Shown: positions 1 to 8,118 of the stretch, one piece after another
How positions within the stretch are numbered: position 1 is the stretch's first letter
Layout: every line of letters starts with the position of its first letter
Assembly (NCBI GenBank): GCA_003481005.1
Contig: QUKC01000037.1
Coordinates: 1-15,299, forward strand
DNA: 15,299 nt
Origin: Firmicutes bacterium TM09-10
Lineage (GTDB): Bacteria; Bacillota; Clostridia; Lachnospirales; Lachnospiraceae
Direction of reading: 5' to 3'
Notes under the pieces: generated by a model
What the model was told of the DNA's origin: nothing
Database searches by the model: none
The model's input: only the letters and a program-made list of their open reading frames with translations
Program-made: the position numbers and the translations under genes

Positions 1-132
1 ACCAGAGATTTGCCTCCACCTTCCTTCAGATTCCACCTCACAGTGGACACCCTTGGTCTTGGCTGTATCCTTCCCACTACTAGGGTGGATTGGGGACTTT
101 CACCCATTAGAAACGTGCGCCGCAAGGCGCAC
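1..132 (-). mobile_element. 5' end of a probable group II intron (truncated by window edge)
   Basis: Read on the minus strand the segment begins with GTGCG at 132, the usual 5' boundary of group II introns, followed by a perfect hairpin (GTGCGCC, TTGC, GGCGCAC) and then a GGGTGAAAGTCCC stretch and a CTGAAGGAAGG block that I associate from memory with domain I of clostridial group II introns. It sits a few bases behind the terminator hairpin of tRNA-Arg, the kind of site used by class C group II introns. The maturase gene would lie beyond the left edge and is not seen. Open reading frames here look spurious. The family assignment rests on recall of similar sequences, not on a search; it could instead be another structured repeat. 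Confidence 0.5.
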
Positions 133-138
133 TACGAT

Positions 139-169
139 AAAAAAACCGGAATGCTTTCACATTCCGGTT
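139..169 (-). terminator. Rho-independent terminator of tRNA-Arg
   Basis: On the minus strand AACCGGAATG pairs with CATTCCGGTT around a 6-base loop (arms 144-153 and 160-169), followed by a T-run and then ATCGTA. It lies 7 bases behind the tRNA 3' end. The same T-run plus ATCGTA follows the buk and etfA terminators. Confidence 0.9.
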
Positions 170-176
170 CCAGTCG

Positions 177-250
<74 letters not shown>

Positions 251-292
251 ATTTTTCTTGTTTAGGACTTCGTGTCCCTCACAACAAAAATT

Positions 293-321
293 ATTCTACA
301 TTCTTTTCTTCGAATTGTCAA
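293..321 (-). promoter_or_regulatory. Promoter of tRNA-Arg
   Basis: On the minus strand a perfect -35 TTGACA (316-321) is separated by 17 bases from the -10 box TAGAAT (293-298), about 43 bases before the tRNA 5' end. A short GGGAC/GTCC-type hairpin lies in the leader. Matches the sigma-A consensus closely. Confidence 0.85.
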
Positions 322-338
322 CACTTTTTTTCAAAAAC

Positions 339-367
339 TTGAATCTTACCATAAAAAATGTTAGAAT
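339..367 (+). promoter_or_regulatory. Promoter of the two-gene membrane protein unit
   Basis: TTGAAT (339-344), a 17-base spacer, then TAGAAT (362-367). It diverges from the tRNA promoter, the two -35 boxes lying 17 bases apart. Because the -10 lies downstream of the ATG at 358, that ATG cannot be the start of the following gene, which supports the start at 436. Confidence 0.7.
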
Positions 368-435
368 ATCTCAAAAGAACGCGGAAAGTGCAGGCATTTC
401 ATCGACTGCATTTTTCCCAGAACGGAGACTATATT

Positions 436-819
436 ATGGAATTGAAACCTCAGCCAAAGCGCAACGGCTTTGCTACGTTTTCGCTGGTTCTCGCCATCGC
501 TGCGCTCGCCAGCACCCTTACGATGACAATTGTCATTCCGATCTTTCTCGCGATCCTGTCCATCATGTTTGGGCTGTTGTCCCGAGGGAACACCTCCATG
601 TCCAATCACGCCCTCGCAGGTGTCATCGTCGCCTGCAGTGCACTCCTCATCAATATTGCTGTCGGTGGGTTTTCTTTTTTTATTGTCTTTTCCAACTCCG
701 ATGCAAAACAGCAGTATTGGACAATGGTCAATGACACCTACGAGCAAATGACCGGTCTGACCTTTGACGAGATTCTGAACGAATACGGGATCGAACTTCC
801 CGAAAGCTTACATGACTGA
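436..819 (+). CDS. Small DUF4190-like membrane protein
   Basis: A 127-residue protein with three predicted membrane segments (about 11-28, 30-50 and 60-84) and a soluble acidic C-terminal tail of about 40 residues. The pattern NGFATFSLVLAIAAL, then a proline-containing hydrophobic run ending in IMFGLLSRG, resembles the DUF4190 type of small Gram-positive membrane proteins; the molecular role of that family is unknown. The start is the ATG at 436, which has GGAG at 424-427 with an 8-base gap; an earlier in-frame ATG at 358 lies inside the promoter. The next gene follows 14 bases later, so the two are probably co-transcribed. The family call is by general pattern and is tentative; the reading frame itself is well supported by RBS and composition. 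Confidence 0.75.
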   Translation: MELKPQPKRNGFATFSLVLAIAALASTLTMTIVIPIFLAILSIMFGLLSRGNTSMSNHALAGVIVACSALLINIAVGGFSFFIVFSNSDAKQQYWTMVNDTYEQMTGLTFDEILNEYGIELPESLHD

Positions 820-833
820 GAGGTAACCTACAA

Positions 834-1589
834 ATGAATGATCAGACTACAACCACCGGCACAGCCTCCCCGTTAAAGAGGTCTGTCCTGAAGGGAAAAG
901 CGCGCGCATCCCTGCTTGGACATTATATGCCGCTCTCCAGCGCCTTTCTTTCTCTCGCTATTTTGCAGTATATTATCACGGCTCCCTCCGGATTGATTCA
1001 GGTGCATCCGCCCTTTGGTACAATTTTGTATTATGCCGTCACCTTTGCTATCAGTGTTTTCTTTGGGATTTTGCAGGTCGGCATCACAGGACTGTTTCTG
1101 AGCAATGCCTGCCATCAGCCGGTCTATGCGGGCGGCATTTTCTCTGGCTTTTGGCATGAGCCGTTAAAGGCCATCCAGATTCAGCTCGTTTTGTCCCTGC
1201 TGTTATGTATCCCGGAAATCTTGCCGTCGCTTCTTTTCAGCCTGTACCTGCAATCCGGTCGCGTGAATATGGTTTATCTCTATGCTGCAGCAGGGATCAG
1301 CATCATTTTCCTGCCCTTTGTGCTGTATGTAAAAACGCTGTATTCCCAGGTTTTCTTCATCATGCTGGACTTTCCCGAGCTGAGTGCAAAGGAATGCCTA
1401 AAACGCTCCAGAAGGCTCATGAAAGGCCACAAATGGCAGTATTTCCTCCTGATGGTAAGCTTCCTGCCATGGCTAATGGGCGGGTTCTTAACCTGCGGCA
1501 TCGGACTGCTGTATGTGTATCCTTATCAGAAGCAAACCTATGCCTACTTCTATCTTGAGCTGGTATCGTTAAAGAGCGCTGAAGCGTAA
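834..1589 (+). CDS. DUF975 family integral membrane protein
   Basis: A 251-residue protein with about five or six membrane segments (roughly 33-50, 62-90, 112-138, 147-172 and 202-229). The family signature of DUF975 is clear: an N-terminal AR..LLGHY motif near residues 23-31, a conserved SRRLMKGHKWQYF segment at 192-204 just before the last membrane helix, and a C-terminal PYQKQTYAYFYLEL motif at 230-243. The biochemical role of DUF975 proteins is not known. The ATG at 834 is preceded by GAGAGG (818-823), which overlaps the stop codon of the upstream gene; the short spacing suggests translational coupling. A strong bidirectional terminator follows directly. Confidence 0.88.
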   Translation: MNDQTTTTGTASPLKRSVLKGKARASLLGHYMPLSSAFLSLAILQYIITAPSGLIQVHPPFGTILYYAVTFAISVFFGILQVGITGLFLSNACHQPVYAGGIFSGFWHEPLKAIQIQLVLSLLLCIPEILPSLLFSLYLQSGRVNMVYLYAAAGISIIFLPFVLYVKTLYSQVFFIMLDFPELSAKECLKRSRRLMKGHKWQYFLLMVSFLPWLMGGFLTCGIGLLYVYPYQKQTYAYFYLELVSLKSAEA

Positions 1590-1652
1590 AAACCCGGACA
1601 CCGACTCTCTGACGAATTACTCTGTCAGGAATCGATGTCCGGTTCTATTTTT
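1588..1652. terminator. Bidirectional terminator between DUF975 gene and prfB
   Basis: CCGGACA (1594-1600) pairs with TGTCCGG (1636-1642), and inner CTGAC pairs with GTCAG across a loop. On the plus strand TTCTATTTTTAT follows; on the minus strand a run of five T (complement of 1588-1592) follows. The plus side terminates the membrane-protein unit; the minus side may terminate secA-prfB after reading through the palindromic element at 1660-1853, since no other terminator follows prfB. Confidence 0.8.
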
Positions 1653-1659
1653 ATCTTAC

Positions 1660-1853
1660 AGTTCACTCGAAGCTTTCCGAGTTCAGATTTCATGCTCGCA
1701 TGAGAATCTGAACTCAGAAAGCTTCGAAGGGAGCGCCATTTTATGAGCAAAAAGGAGCTGCAAAGCAGCGGAGAGCATCGAAGATGCGATTCATGACAAT
1801 AGAATGTTCGCGGAGCGTGCATTCTATTGTATTGCAAATGGCGCGGGTGAACT
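1660..1853. repeat. Multi-branched palindromic element
   Basis: Outer inverted repeat AGTTCAC (1660-1666) and GTGAACT (1847-1853) encloses two arms. Arm A is a hairpin at 1667-1727 of about 27 pairs (TCGAAGCTTTC with GAAAGCTTCGA, GAGTTCAGATT with AATCTGAACTC, TCATG with CATGA) with one mismatch and one bulge. Arm B is closed by GCGCCATTT (1733-1741) and AAATGGCGC (1836-1844) and holds small hairpins GCTGC/GCAGC (1757-1769), GCATC/GATGC (1775-1787) and an 11-bp hairpin at 1796-1830. The right boundary overlaps the prfB stop codon. It shares AATAGAATGT and CGCGGAGCG with repeats R1/R2, suggesting one mosaic family. No credible protein is encoded. Whether it acts as RNA or is only a non-autonomous repeat cannot be told here. 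Confidence 0.75.
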
Positions 1854-2982
1854 ATTCTTCCGTCGCTTTATCCTTTGTGTTGATCCACTTCAGATATGCG
1901 TTGATGAAGGGGTCGAGACCGCCGTCCAGTACGCCGTCTGCATTTGCAACCTCCTGATTTGTCCGAAGGTCCTTCACCAGCTTATAAGGCTGCAGGACAT
2001 AGGAACGGATCTGGTTGCCCCATGCGATATCCTTGATCTCGCCACGGATGTCAGAAAGCTTCTCGGCGTTTTCTTCCTGCTTTAACAGATACAGCTTCGC
2101 CTTCAACATCTGCATCGCCTTATCCTTGTTCTGGAACTGAGAACGCTCATTCTGACACTGTACCACGATACCTGTCGGCAGATGCGTGATACGGATCGCA
2201 GAAGAGGTCTTGTTGATATGCTGACCGCCTGCACCGCTGCTTCGGTAGGTATCAATGCGCAGATCTTCCGGGTTGATCTCGATATCCAGATCTTCTTCGA
2301 TATCCGGCATAACATCCAGAGATACGAAGGAGGTCTGACGCTTGCCCTGGGCGTTGAAGGGGGAAATCCGGACAAGACGGTGTACGCCTTTTTCCGATTT
2401 CAGATAGCCGTAAGCGTTCTCACCGTTTACCTGGAAGGTAACGGACTTGATGCCCGCTTCTTCGCCGTCCAGATAGTCCAGAACTTCCACGGAAAAGCCC
2501 TTTTTCTCCGCCCATCTGGTATACATACGGTACAGCATGCCGCACCAGTCGCAGCTCTCTGTGCCGCCTGCGCCCGCATTGAGCTTTAAGATCGCATTAT
2601 CCTTATCGTATTCGCCGGACAACAGCGTGCTGATACGCAGCTCATCCAGCTCTTCGATAAACTCATCCAATTCGCCCCGGATTTCTTCTACCATATCCGG
2701 ATCTTCTTCCTCGTGCCCCATCTCAATCAGGGTTTCGATATCGGAATACTGCGTTTCCAGCTTATTGCACAGCTCCGCAGTATCCTTTAAATTTTTGAGT
2801 TCTTTCATCTTGCGGTTGGAGGAATCCGGATCGTCCCAGAAGCCGGGTGCTTCCATTTCCATCTCCAGCTCTTCGATGCGCTTCTTTTTTCCTTCCAGAT
2901 CCAGGGAATCCTTCACTTCATGAAGGGTATTTTCGTAGCTTTGCAGCTCGAACTTCATCTGATCTAATTCTACCATTGCCAT
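1852..2982 (-). CDS. prfB: Peptide chain release factor 2 (RF2)
   Basis: RF2 recognises UGA and UAA stop codons on the ribosome and triggers peptide release. The 376-residue protein has the class I release factor layout: N-terminal coiled-coil-rich domain (about 1-120), the stop-codon recognition tripeptide SPF at 207-209, which marks RF2 rather than RF1, and the peptidyl-hydrolysis motif GGQ at 252-254 within SSGAGGQHINKTSSA. Length is normal for full-length RF2. The region SLDLE (residues 26-30), where many bacteria have an in-frame UGA and a programmed +1 frameshift, reads straight through here (tcc ctg gat ctg gaa), so no frameshift is needed. Start ATG at 2982 has AAAGGTGG upstream; the gap to the secA stop is only 15 bases, giving the common secA-prfB operon. 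Confidence 0.97.
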   Translation of the reverse strand: MAMVELDQMKFELQSYENTLHEVKDSLDLEGKKKRIEELEMEMEAPGFWDDPDSSNRKMKELKNLKDTAELCNKLETQYSDIETLIEMGHEEEDPDMVEEIRGELDEFIEELDELRISTLLSGEYDKDNAILKLNAGAGGTESCDWCGMLYRMYTRWAEKKGFSVEVLDYLDGEEAGIKSVTFQVNGENAYGYLKSEKGVHRLVRISPFNAQGKRQTSFVSLDVMPDIEEDLDIEINPEDLRIDTYRSSGAGGQHINKTSSAIRITHLPTGIVVQCQNERSQFQNKDKAMQMLKAKLYLLKQEENAEKLSDIRGEIKDIAWGNQIRSYVLQPYKLVKDLRTNQEVANADGVLDGGLDPFINAYLKWINTKDKATEE

Positions 2983-2997
2983 AATTTTCGTCCACCT

Positions 2998-5565
2998 TTA
3001 CCGGTTCTTTCCGCAGCAGTTTTTGTATTTCTTACCGCTGCCGCAAGGACAGGGATCGTTCGGGTAAATCTTGACGCTTTCCCGCTTTGCAGGCCGTCTC
3101 GGACCGCTCTCGTCCTTATTGGTGCCGGTCACCTTTGCTACCTGTTCTCTTTCTACCTTCTGCTCGATGCGGATATGGCAGAGCACGCGGATCGTATCCT
3201 CCTTAATGCTCTCTGTCATATTTTCAAACATCTCATAGGCATTCATCTTATATTCTACAAGCGGATCTCTCTGTCCATAGGCCTGCAGGCCGATACCCTG
3301 ACGCAGCTGATCCATATCGTCGATGTGGTTCATCCACTTTCTGTCGATAACCTTTAACAGAACAACTCGCTCTGCCTCACGGATCATTTCGGGTTCAGGG
3401 AACTCTGCTTCTTTTGTTTCATAGAAACGAACGGCTTCTTCCTTGAGCTGCTGCTTTAAGCTGTCCTTTTTCGGCTTGGAAATCCGTTCCTTTGTGATCG
3501 GCTCAAGCGGAATGATCGGAAGCAGCAGAGAATTTAACTCCGCCAGATTCCATTCTTCAGAATCGTTTTCTTCCCCAATGACCATATCCACCGTATTGTC
3601 TACGATGTCGGTAATCATCTTGTAGATCACATCGCGCATGCTCTCTCCGTCCAGAACCCGGCGGCGCTCCGCATAGATGATTTCACGCTGCTCGTTGTTG
3701 ACCTGATCGTATTCCAACAAATTTTTACGGATACCGAAGTTGTTGCCCTCGATCTTCTTCTGTGCGTTTTCAATCGCCTTGGAAAGCATCTTGTGCTCAA
3801 TTTCCTGACCTTCCGGAATGCCCAGCGCATTGAACATGCTGATCATCTTCTCAGAACCGAACAGTCTCATCAGATCGTCTTCCAGGGAAATGTAAAATCT
3901 GGATTCACCGGGGTCTCCCTGACGACCGGAACGACCGCGCAGCTGATTGTCGATACGGCGGGATTCATGACGCTCGGTACCGATGATTTTCAGACCGCCT
4001 GCTGCCTTTGCTTCTTCATCCAGCTTGATATCCGTACCACGGCCTGCCATGTTGGTTGCAATGGTAACCGCGCCGTGAATACCGGCATCTGCAACAATTT
4101 CCGCTTCCAGCTCGTGGAACTTCGCATTCAGCACCTTATGCTGGATACCCTCGCGGCGCAGCATACCGGAAAGCTGTTCGGATGCTTCGATCGTAATCGT
4201 GCCTACCAGGACCGGCTGTCCCTTTGCATGTGCTTCCTTGACCGCTTCCACGATGGCGTTAAGCTTTTCTTTCTTTGTCTTGTAAACCGCATCGTGCAGG
4301 TCTTTTCGGATAACCGGGCGATTGGTAGGAATCTCCACAACGTCCATTCCGTAAATATCTCTAAATTCCTTTTCCTCTGTCAGAGCGGTACCGGTCATGC
4401 CGGATTTTTTCTCGAATTTATTAAAGAAGTTCTGGAAGGTGATGGTTGCCAGCGTCTTGCTTTCTCTCTTGACCTTAACGTGCTCTTTTGCTTCAATGGC
4501 CTGATGCAGACCGTCGGAATAACGGCGTCCGGGCATGATACGTCCGGTAAATTCATCGACAATCAGAACCTGATCCTCTTTTACCACGTAGTCCTTATCG
4601 CGGTGCATCAGGTTGTGGGCACGCAGGGCGAGGATGATATTGTTCTGAATCTCGAGATTTTCGGGATCCGCAAGGTTTTCGATATGGAAGAATTTCTCAA
4701 CCTTTTCGATACCCTCTGCAGTCAGGTTTACAACCTTATCCTTTTCATTTACAACGAAATCACCGTTTTCTTCCTGCTCGATGCCCATGATCGCATCCAT
4801 CTTGGAAAACTCGCCAACATCGTCACCGCGTTTTAACTGTCTTGCCAAAATGTCACAGGCTTCGTACAGGCTGGTAGATTTTCCGCTCTGTCCGGAAATG
4901 ATCAGAGGGGTTCTCGCTTCATCGATCAGGACAGAGTCCACTTCGTCGATGATGGCATAGTGCAGATCACGCAGTACCAGCTGCTCCTTGTAAATCGCCA
5001 TGTTGTCACGCAGATAATCAAAGCCCAGCTCATTGTTGGTGACATAAGTAATATCGCAGGCATATGCTGCCTTCCGCTCTTCCGGCTTCATGCTGTTTAA
5101 TACAATGCCGACCTTTAAGCCCAGAAATTCATGAATTGCTCCCATCCACTCTGCGTCACGGGCTGCCAGGTAATCATTAACCGTTACAACGTGTACACCC
5201 TTACCCTCCAGCGCGTTTAAGTAAGCGGGAAGCGTGGATACCAGCGTCTTACCTTCACCGGTTTTCATTTCTGCGATACGTCCCTGATGCAGGATAATAC
5301 CGCCGATCAGCTGTACGCGGAAATGCTCCATGTTCAGGACACGACGTCCCGCTTCCCGAACCGTTGCATACGCTTCCGGCAAAAGGTCGTCTAAGGTCTC
5401 GCCCTGCGCCAGACGTGTTTTATATTCTTTCGTCTTATCTTTCAGCTGTTCATCCGTCAGCGCCATCATGTCGTCACGCAGAGACTCAATTTTGTCCACG
5501 ATCGGAAGGATTCGCTTTAATTCTCTTTCGCTGTGTGTACCAAAAACTTTTTCAATGACATTCAT
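2998..5565 (-). CDS. secA: Preprotein translocase ATPase SecA
   Basis: SecA is the motor that pushes secretory proteins through the SecYEG channel at the cytoplasmic membrane. The 855-residue protein is full length. Walker A MKTGEGKT is at 100-107, the DEAD-type Walker B motif DEVD at 207-210 followed by [15 protein letters not shown], the second helicase domain has [10 protein letters not shown] and the arginine-rich [13 protein letters not shown] segment, and the scaffold and wing regions follow. The C-terminus carries a SEC-C zinc motif with Cys839, Cys841, Cys850 and Cys851, expected to bind SecB-like partners, phospholipid or ribosomes. ATG at 5565 is preceded by GGAG with 8 bases of spacing. 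Transcribed from a promoter about 100 bp upstream and continuing into prfB. Confidence 0.98.
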   Translation of the reverse strand: MNVIEKVFGTHSERELKRILPIVDKIESLRDDMMALTDEQLKDKTKEYKTRLAQGETLDDLLPEAYATVREAGRRVLNMEHFRVQLIGGIILHQGRIAEMKTGEGKTLVSTLPAYLNALEGKGVHVVTVNDYLAARDAEWMGAIHEFLGLKVGIVLNSMKPEERKAAYACDITYVTNNELGFDYLRDNMAIYKEQLVLRDLHYAIIDEVDSVLIDEARTPLIISGQSGKSTSLYEACDILARQLKRGDDVGEFSKMDAIMGIEQEENGDFVVNEKDKVVNLTAEGIEKVEKFFHIENLADPENLEIQNNIILALRAHNLMHRDKDYVVKEDQVLIVDEFTGRIMPGRRYSDGLHQAIEAKEHVKVKRESKTLATITFQNFFNKFEKKSGMTGTALTEEKEFRDIYGMDVVEIPTNRPVIRKDLHDAVYKTKKEKLNAIVEAVKEAHAKGQPVLVGTITIEASEQLSGMLRREGIQHKVLNAKFHELEAEIVADAGIHGAVTIATNMAGRGTDIKLDEEAKAAGGLKIIGTERHESRRIDNQLRGRSGRQGDPGESRFYISLEDDLMRLFGSEKMISMFNALGIPEGQEIEHKMLSKAIENAQKKIEGNNFGIRKNLLEYDQVNNEQREIIYAERRRVLDGESMRDVIYKMITDIVDNTVDMVIGEENDSEEWNLAELNSLLLPIIPLEPITKERISKPKKDSLKQQLKEEAVRFYETKEAEFPEPEMIREAERVVLLKVIDRKWMNHIDDMDQLRQGIGLQAYGQRDPLVEYKMNAYEMFENMTESIKEDTIRVLCHIRIEQKVEREQVAKVTGTNKDESGPRRPAKRESVKIYPNDPCPCGSGKKYKNCCGKNR

Positions 5566-5665
5566 CCGTTATTCTCCATTCAAATGCGCCCGCCGGACGC
5601 CTTACTCCTGCCAAAACAGGGCAAAAAGAGCCCTCTTTGCCACGATAACTAAAAAACTAAAGGTT

Positions 5666-5694
5666 ATTTTAACAGATTAAGCCCGAAAATGCAA
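5666..5694 (-). promoter_or_regulatory. Promoter of secA-prfB
   Basis: Minus strand -35 TTGCAT (5689-5694), 17-base spacer, -10 TAAAAT (5666-5671). The leader to the secA ATG is about 95 nt and contains two overlapping, mutually exclusive hairpins: AGGGC/GCCCT (arms 5618-5622 and 5630-5634) and GGCAAA/TTTGCC (arms 5620-5625 and 5636-5641). The stretch 5695-5778 upstream holds nothing I recognise. Confidence 0.75.
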
Positions 5695-5778
5695 GGCGCG
5701 CGCCCCTTTGGCAACAGGTTGTTACAGTTTTTTCACAAATTCTTAATATATGATTCCTGGCTTTTTGACCTGTAAAAT

Positions 5779-5907
5779 AGAATGTGCCTTGGCACATTCT
5801 CGCGCCGAGGCGCGGTTGCTTCAGCAACCATCTACCCTTGCGCCGAGTGCGCATCCTCGCGGAGCGTTTTTATCGTATGGAAACGAAGTTTCCTATACGA
5901 TAAAAAA
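5779..5907. repeat. Palindromic repeat R1
   Basis: A 129-bp string of consecutive small palindromes: AGAATGTGCC/GGCACATTCT (5779-5800), CGCGCC/GGCGCG (5801-5814), GTTGC/GCAAC (5815-5828), TGCGC/GCGCA (5839-5853), CGC/GCG (5858-5866) and a long terminal hairpin at 5867-5906 in which TTTTTATCGTAT-GGAAAC pairs with GTTTCC-ATACGATAAAAA around GAA with one bulged T. It matches R2 (8722-8850) at 126 of 129 positions in the same orientation. Its terminal A-run is the T-tract of the buk terminator on the minus strand. No protein is encoded. Confidence 0.92.
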
Positions 5908-5939
5908 CTGCGGAAGCCTTTTTTGACCTCCGCAGTATC
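5902..5939 (-). terminator. Rho-independent terminator of ptb-buk
   Basis: On the minus strand CTGCGGA (complement of 5929-5935) pairs with TCCGCAG (complement of 5908-5914) across a 14-base loop, followed by six T and then ATCGTATAGG, which is repeat R1. About 55 bases behind the buk stop codon. Confidence 0.85.
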
Positions 5940-5993
5940 TTTTGATCCTTTCCTGCTGCCTTTTAAAAGATCGCAGGAATGTTCTGTATCAGC

Positions 5994-7061
5994 TTAATAT
6001 TCTTTTGCAGCTTCTTCTCCACGGATAACGCGCAGACCACCCTGTGCCAGAGCCAGTAGCTCGTCCTCACCGGGATATACAGTGAACGGAGCGATCCAGC
6101 CAAGCTTTTCTTCCAGCATCTTTCTGGTAACAGGTGCATATGCAATACCGCCGGTCAGAATGATCTGATCAACCTTACCATTTAATACTGCTGCCATTGC
6201 ACCAGCATCCTTGGAGATCTGATAGAAGAAGGCATCTCTTACCAGAGCAGCATATTCGTCACCCTCTTCTGCCATCTTCTGCATATCACGGAAATCGTTG
6301 GTGTGCAGATAAGCATTTAAGCCGCCGTTTCCGCAGATCTTTTTATAAACTTCCTTCTCCGTATATTTACCGGAATAGCACATTTTAACCAGATCGCCAA
6401 CCGGAACGGTACCTGCTCTCTCCGGAGAGAATGCACCCTCACCGTCCAGGATGTTGTTTACATCTACAACCTTGCCCTGACTGTGCGCACCAACAGAAAC
6501 GCCGCCGCCCAGGTGGATTACGATCAGGTTCAGATCTTCGTATTTTACGCCGTGCTCTTTTGCATATCTTCTTGCAACAGCCTTCTGGTTCAGCGCATGG
6601 AAAATACTTCTTCTGGGAAGCTCAGGCATACCGGAAAGGCGTGCAACAGGCTCCAGCTCATCCACAACGACAGGATCTACGATATAAGAGGGAACACCGA
6701 TCTCATCACCGATTTCCCGTGCAAGGATACCGCCTAAGTTAGAAGCATGCTGACCCTGTACACCCTTTTTCAGGTCTGCAAGCAGCTCATCGCTTACGGT
6801 ATATGTGCCGCCCGGGATAGGCTTTAACAGACCGCCGCGACCTACGATCATATCGAAACTCTTAACATCGAAATCCTTTGCCTTCAGGAAGTCCAGGATA
6901 ATGTTCTTTCTGAAATCCTTCTGGTCGATAATGGACGCATACTGTGCAATCTCTTCTGTGGAATGACGCAGTGTTTCTTCAAATAACAGGTTCTCATCCT
7001 CGAATACACCGATCTTGGTGGAAGTGGAACCGGGATTGATAATCAGACTCTTGATTGCCAT
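5994..7061 (-). CDS. buk: Butyrate kinase
   Basis: Transfers phosphate from butyryl phosphate to ADP, giving butyrate and ATP, the energy-yielding last step of the pathway encoded in this window. The 355-residue protein is of the acetate and sugar kinase (ASKHA) fold. It has the butyrate kinase signature NPGSTSTK at 9-16, [14 protein letters not shown] from about 74, [20 protein letters not shown] in the middle, [22 protein letters not shown] and the [15 protein letters not shown] segment. These features and the length separate it from acetate kinase (about 400 residues); a branched-chain carboxylate kinase role cannot be excluded. AAGGAG with 6 bases of spacing supports the ATG at 7061. It follows ptb by 39 bases, with a small GCAGC/GCTGC hairpin at 7077-7096 in the gap, and ends before a strong terminator. 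Confidence 0.95.
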   Translation of the reverse strand: MAIKSLIINPGSTSTKIGVFEDENLLFEETLRHSTEEIAQYASIIDQKDFRKNIILDFLKAKDFDVKSFDMIVGRGGLLKPIPGGTYTVSDELLADLKKGVQGQHASNLGGILAREIGDEIGVPSYIVDPVVVDELEPVARLSGMPELPRRSIFHALNQKAVARRYAKEHGVKYEDLNLIVIHLGGGVSVGAHSQGKVVDVNNILDGEGAFSPERAGTVPVGDLVKMCYSGKYTEKEVYKKICGNGGLNAYLHTNDFRDMQKMAEEGDEYAALVRDAFFYQISKDAGAMAAVLNGKVDQIILTGGIAYAPVTRKMLEEKLGWIAPFTVYPGEDELLALAQGGLRVIRGEEAAKEY

Positions 7062-7100
7062 ATCTGTCTCCTTTTTGCAGCTTCCAGTTATGCTGCGAAA

Positions 7101-8021
7101 TTATTTGTTTTTCTTTAAGCCTTCTGCTACAACTGCTGCCAGAGCGATGGAATTTACCTTGGTCTGGAAGGTATCGGAACGGCTGGTCAGGATTGCGGGA
7201 ACCTGCGTACCGGTGAGGATACATCCGTTCTTTACCTCTGCAGTGTGTACCAGAGTCTTGTATACCAGGTTGCCGGCGTGGATATCAGGGAACAGCAGGA
7301 TATCTGCATCGCCCTGGATCTTACGGTCAGTAGCACCCTTATGCTTTGCAGCTTCCGGATCAATTGCCAGATCCATAGACAGAGGGCCATCTACGATACA
7401 GCCCGTGATTTTGCCTTCTTCGTTCATCTTGGTCAGCTCGGCAGCTTCAACGGTAACAGGCATCTTGGGATTTACAACCTCAACTGCTGCCAGGGGAGCA
7501 ACCTTCGGACACTCAATACCGCATGCATGTACAACCTCTACGGTATTTTCAATGATATGTACCTTATCTTCCAGGGTAGGATATGTCATAAATGCAACGT
7601 CTGTCAGGAACAACAGCTGCTTAACGCCTTTTACCTCAAAACAGCATACGTGGGACAGCGGCTTGCCGGTGCGCAGACCAACTTCCTTGTCCAGAATGCT
7701 CTTTAAGAAAGATTTGGTATCGATCAGACCTTTCATATACATGTCAGCAACGCCGTCATGTGCCAGCTTAACTGCCTTTAAAGCAGCCTGCCAGTGATCC
7801 GGCTCGTTGATGATTTCGTAAGGAGTCAGGTCGATATTTAAACCTGCAGCGATCTCGCGAATCTTTGCTTCATCACCAACCAGGATAGCATCTGCAAAGC
7901 CCTGTTTTCTTGCTTCTTCTACAGCTTCCAGAATCGGAGCATCTTCTGCTACAGCAACAGATACTTTCTTTTTGCCGTACTCTTTGACCTTGGAGATCAG
8001 TTCTTCAAAATTTGCACTCAT
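7101..8021 (-). CDS. ptb: Phosphate butyryltransferase
   Basis: Converts butyryl-CoA and phosphate to butyryl phosphate and CoA in the cytoplasm, the substrate for the following kinase. The 306-residue product has the phosphate acetyl/butyryltransferase family fold: DAILVGDEAKI in the N-terminal half, then VADMYMKGLIDTKSFLK, LSHVCCFEV, the DVAFMTYPTLEDKV segment, VDGPLSMDLAIDPEAAKHKG and DILLFPDIHAGNLVYKTL. Length and these segments fit Ptb rather than acetyl-specific Pta. The start is the ATG at 8021 with GAGGTG 7 bases upstream; an in-frame ATG at 8084 is at or ahead of the expected transcript start given the promoter at 8090-8118 and is rejected. First gene of the ptb-buk unit. Confidence 0.94.
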   Translation of the reverse strand: MSANFEELISKVKEYGKKKVSVAVAEDAPILEAVEEARKQGFADAILVGDEAKIREIAAGLNIDLTPYEIINEPDHWQAALKAVKLAHDGVADMYMKGLIDTKSFLKSILDKEVGLRTGKPLSHVCCFEVKGVKQLLFLTDVAFMTYPTLEDKVHIIENTVEVVHACGIECPKVAPLAAVEVVNPKMPVTVEAAELTKMNEEGKITGCIVDGPLSMDLAIDPEAAKHKGATDRKIQGDADILLFPDIHAGNLVYKTLVHTAEVKNGCILTGTQVPAILTSRSDTFQTKVNSIALAAVVAEGLKKNK

Positions 8022-8053
8022 CTTTCTACACCTCATTTTTTCTTCTGAAACCT

Positions 8054-8076
8054 GTGCGCGTCCACAAAACACGCAC
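8054..8076 (-). promoter_or_regulatory. Hairpin in the ptb leader
   Basis: On the minus strand GTGCGTGT pairs with ACGCGCAC (arms 8069-8076 and 8054-8061, one G-U pair) with a 7-base loop. It starts just a few bases after the expected transcript start and 30 bases before the ribosome site. No T-run follows, so it is not a terminator; a 5' stabilising stem is a reasonable guess. Confidence 0.55.
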
Positions 8077-8089
8077 TTCACCATTCAAA

Positions 8090-8118
8090 ATAATAACACT
8101 TACCCACTTGCGGGTCAA
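8090..8118 (-). promoter_or_regulatory. Promoter of ptb-buk
   Basis: Minus strand -35 TTGACC (8113-8118), 17-base spacer, -10 TATTAT (8090-8095). The -35 box overlaps the stop codon of the upstream YbaK gene (TGA at 8115-8117). There is no terminator between them, so ptb-buk can also receive read-through from the YbaK gene. Confidence 0.8.

Noticed and set aside
258..734. 158-codon open frame overlapping the DUF4190-like gene in another frame
   Set aside because: Begins inside the tRNA promoter region and overlaps a better gene with a ribosome site; its translation is low-complexity and unlike a protein.
3793..4836. 347-codon open frame on the plus strand opposite secA
   Set aside because: It lies wholly antisense to a clear, full-length secA, has no recognisable domain, and is a shadow of the codon pattern of the real gene.
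5602..5644. Possible 13-codon leader peptide (GTG start) ahead of secA
   Set aside because: No ribosome site precedes the GTG and no stalling motif is visible; kept only as a hairpin observation.
5764..5784. Plus-strand TTGACC near TAGAAT in front of R1
   Set aside because: The spacing between boxes is about seven bases, far too short for a promoter.
5779..5907. CRISPR-like repetitiveness in R1 and R2
   Set aside because: There are no regularly spaced repeat-spacer units; the pattern is consecutive different palindromes, and only two separated copies exist.
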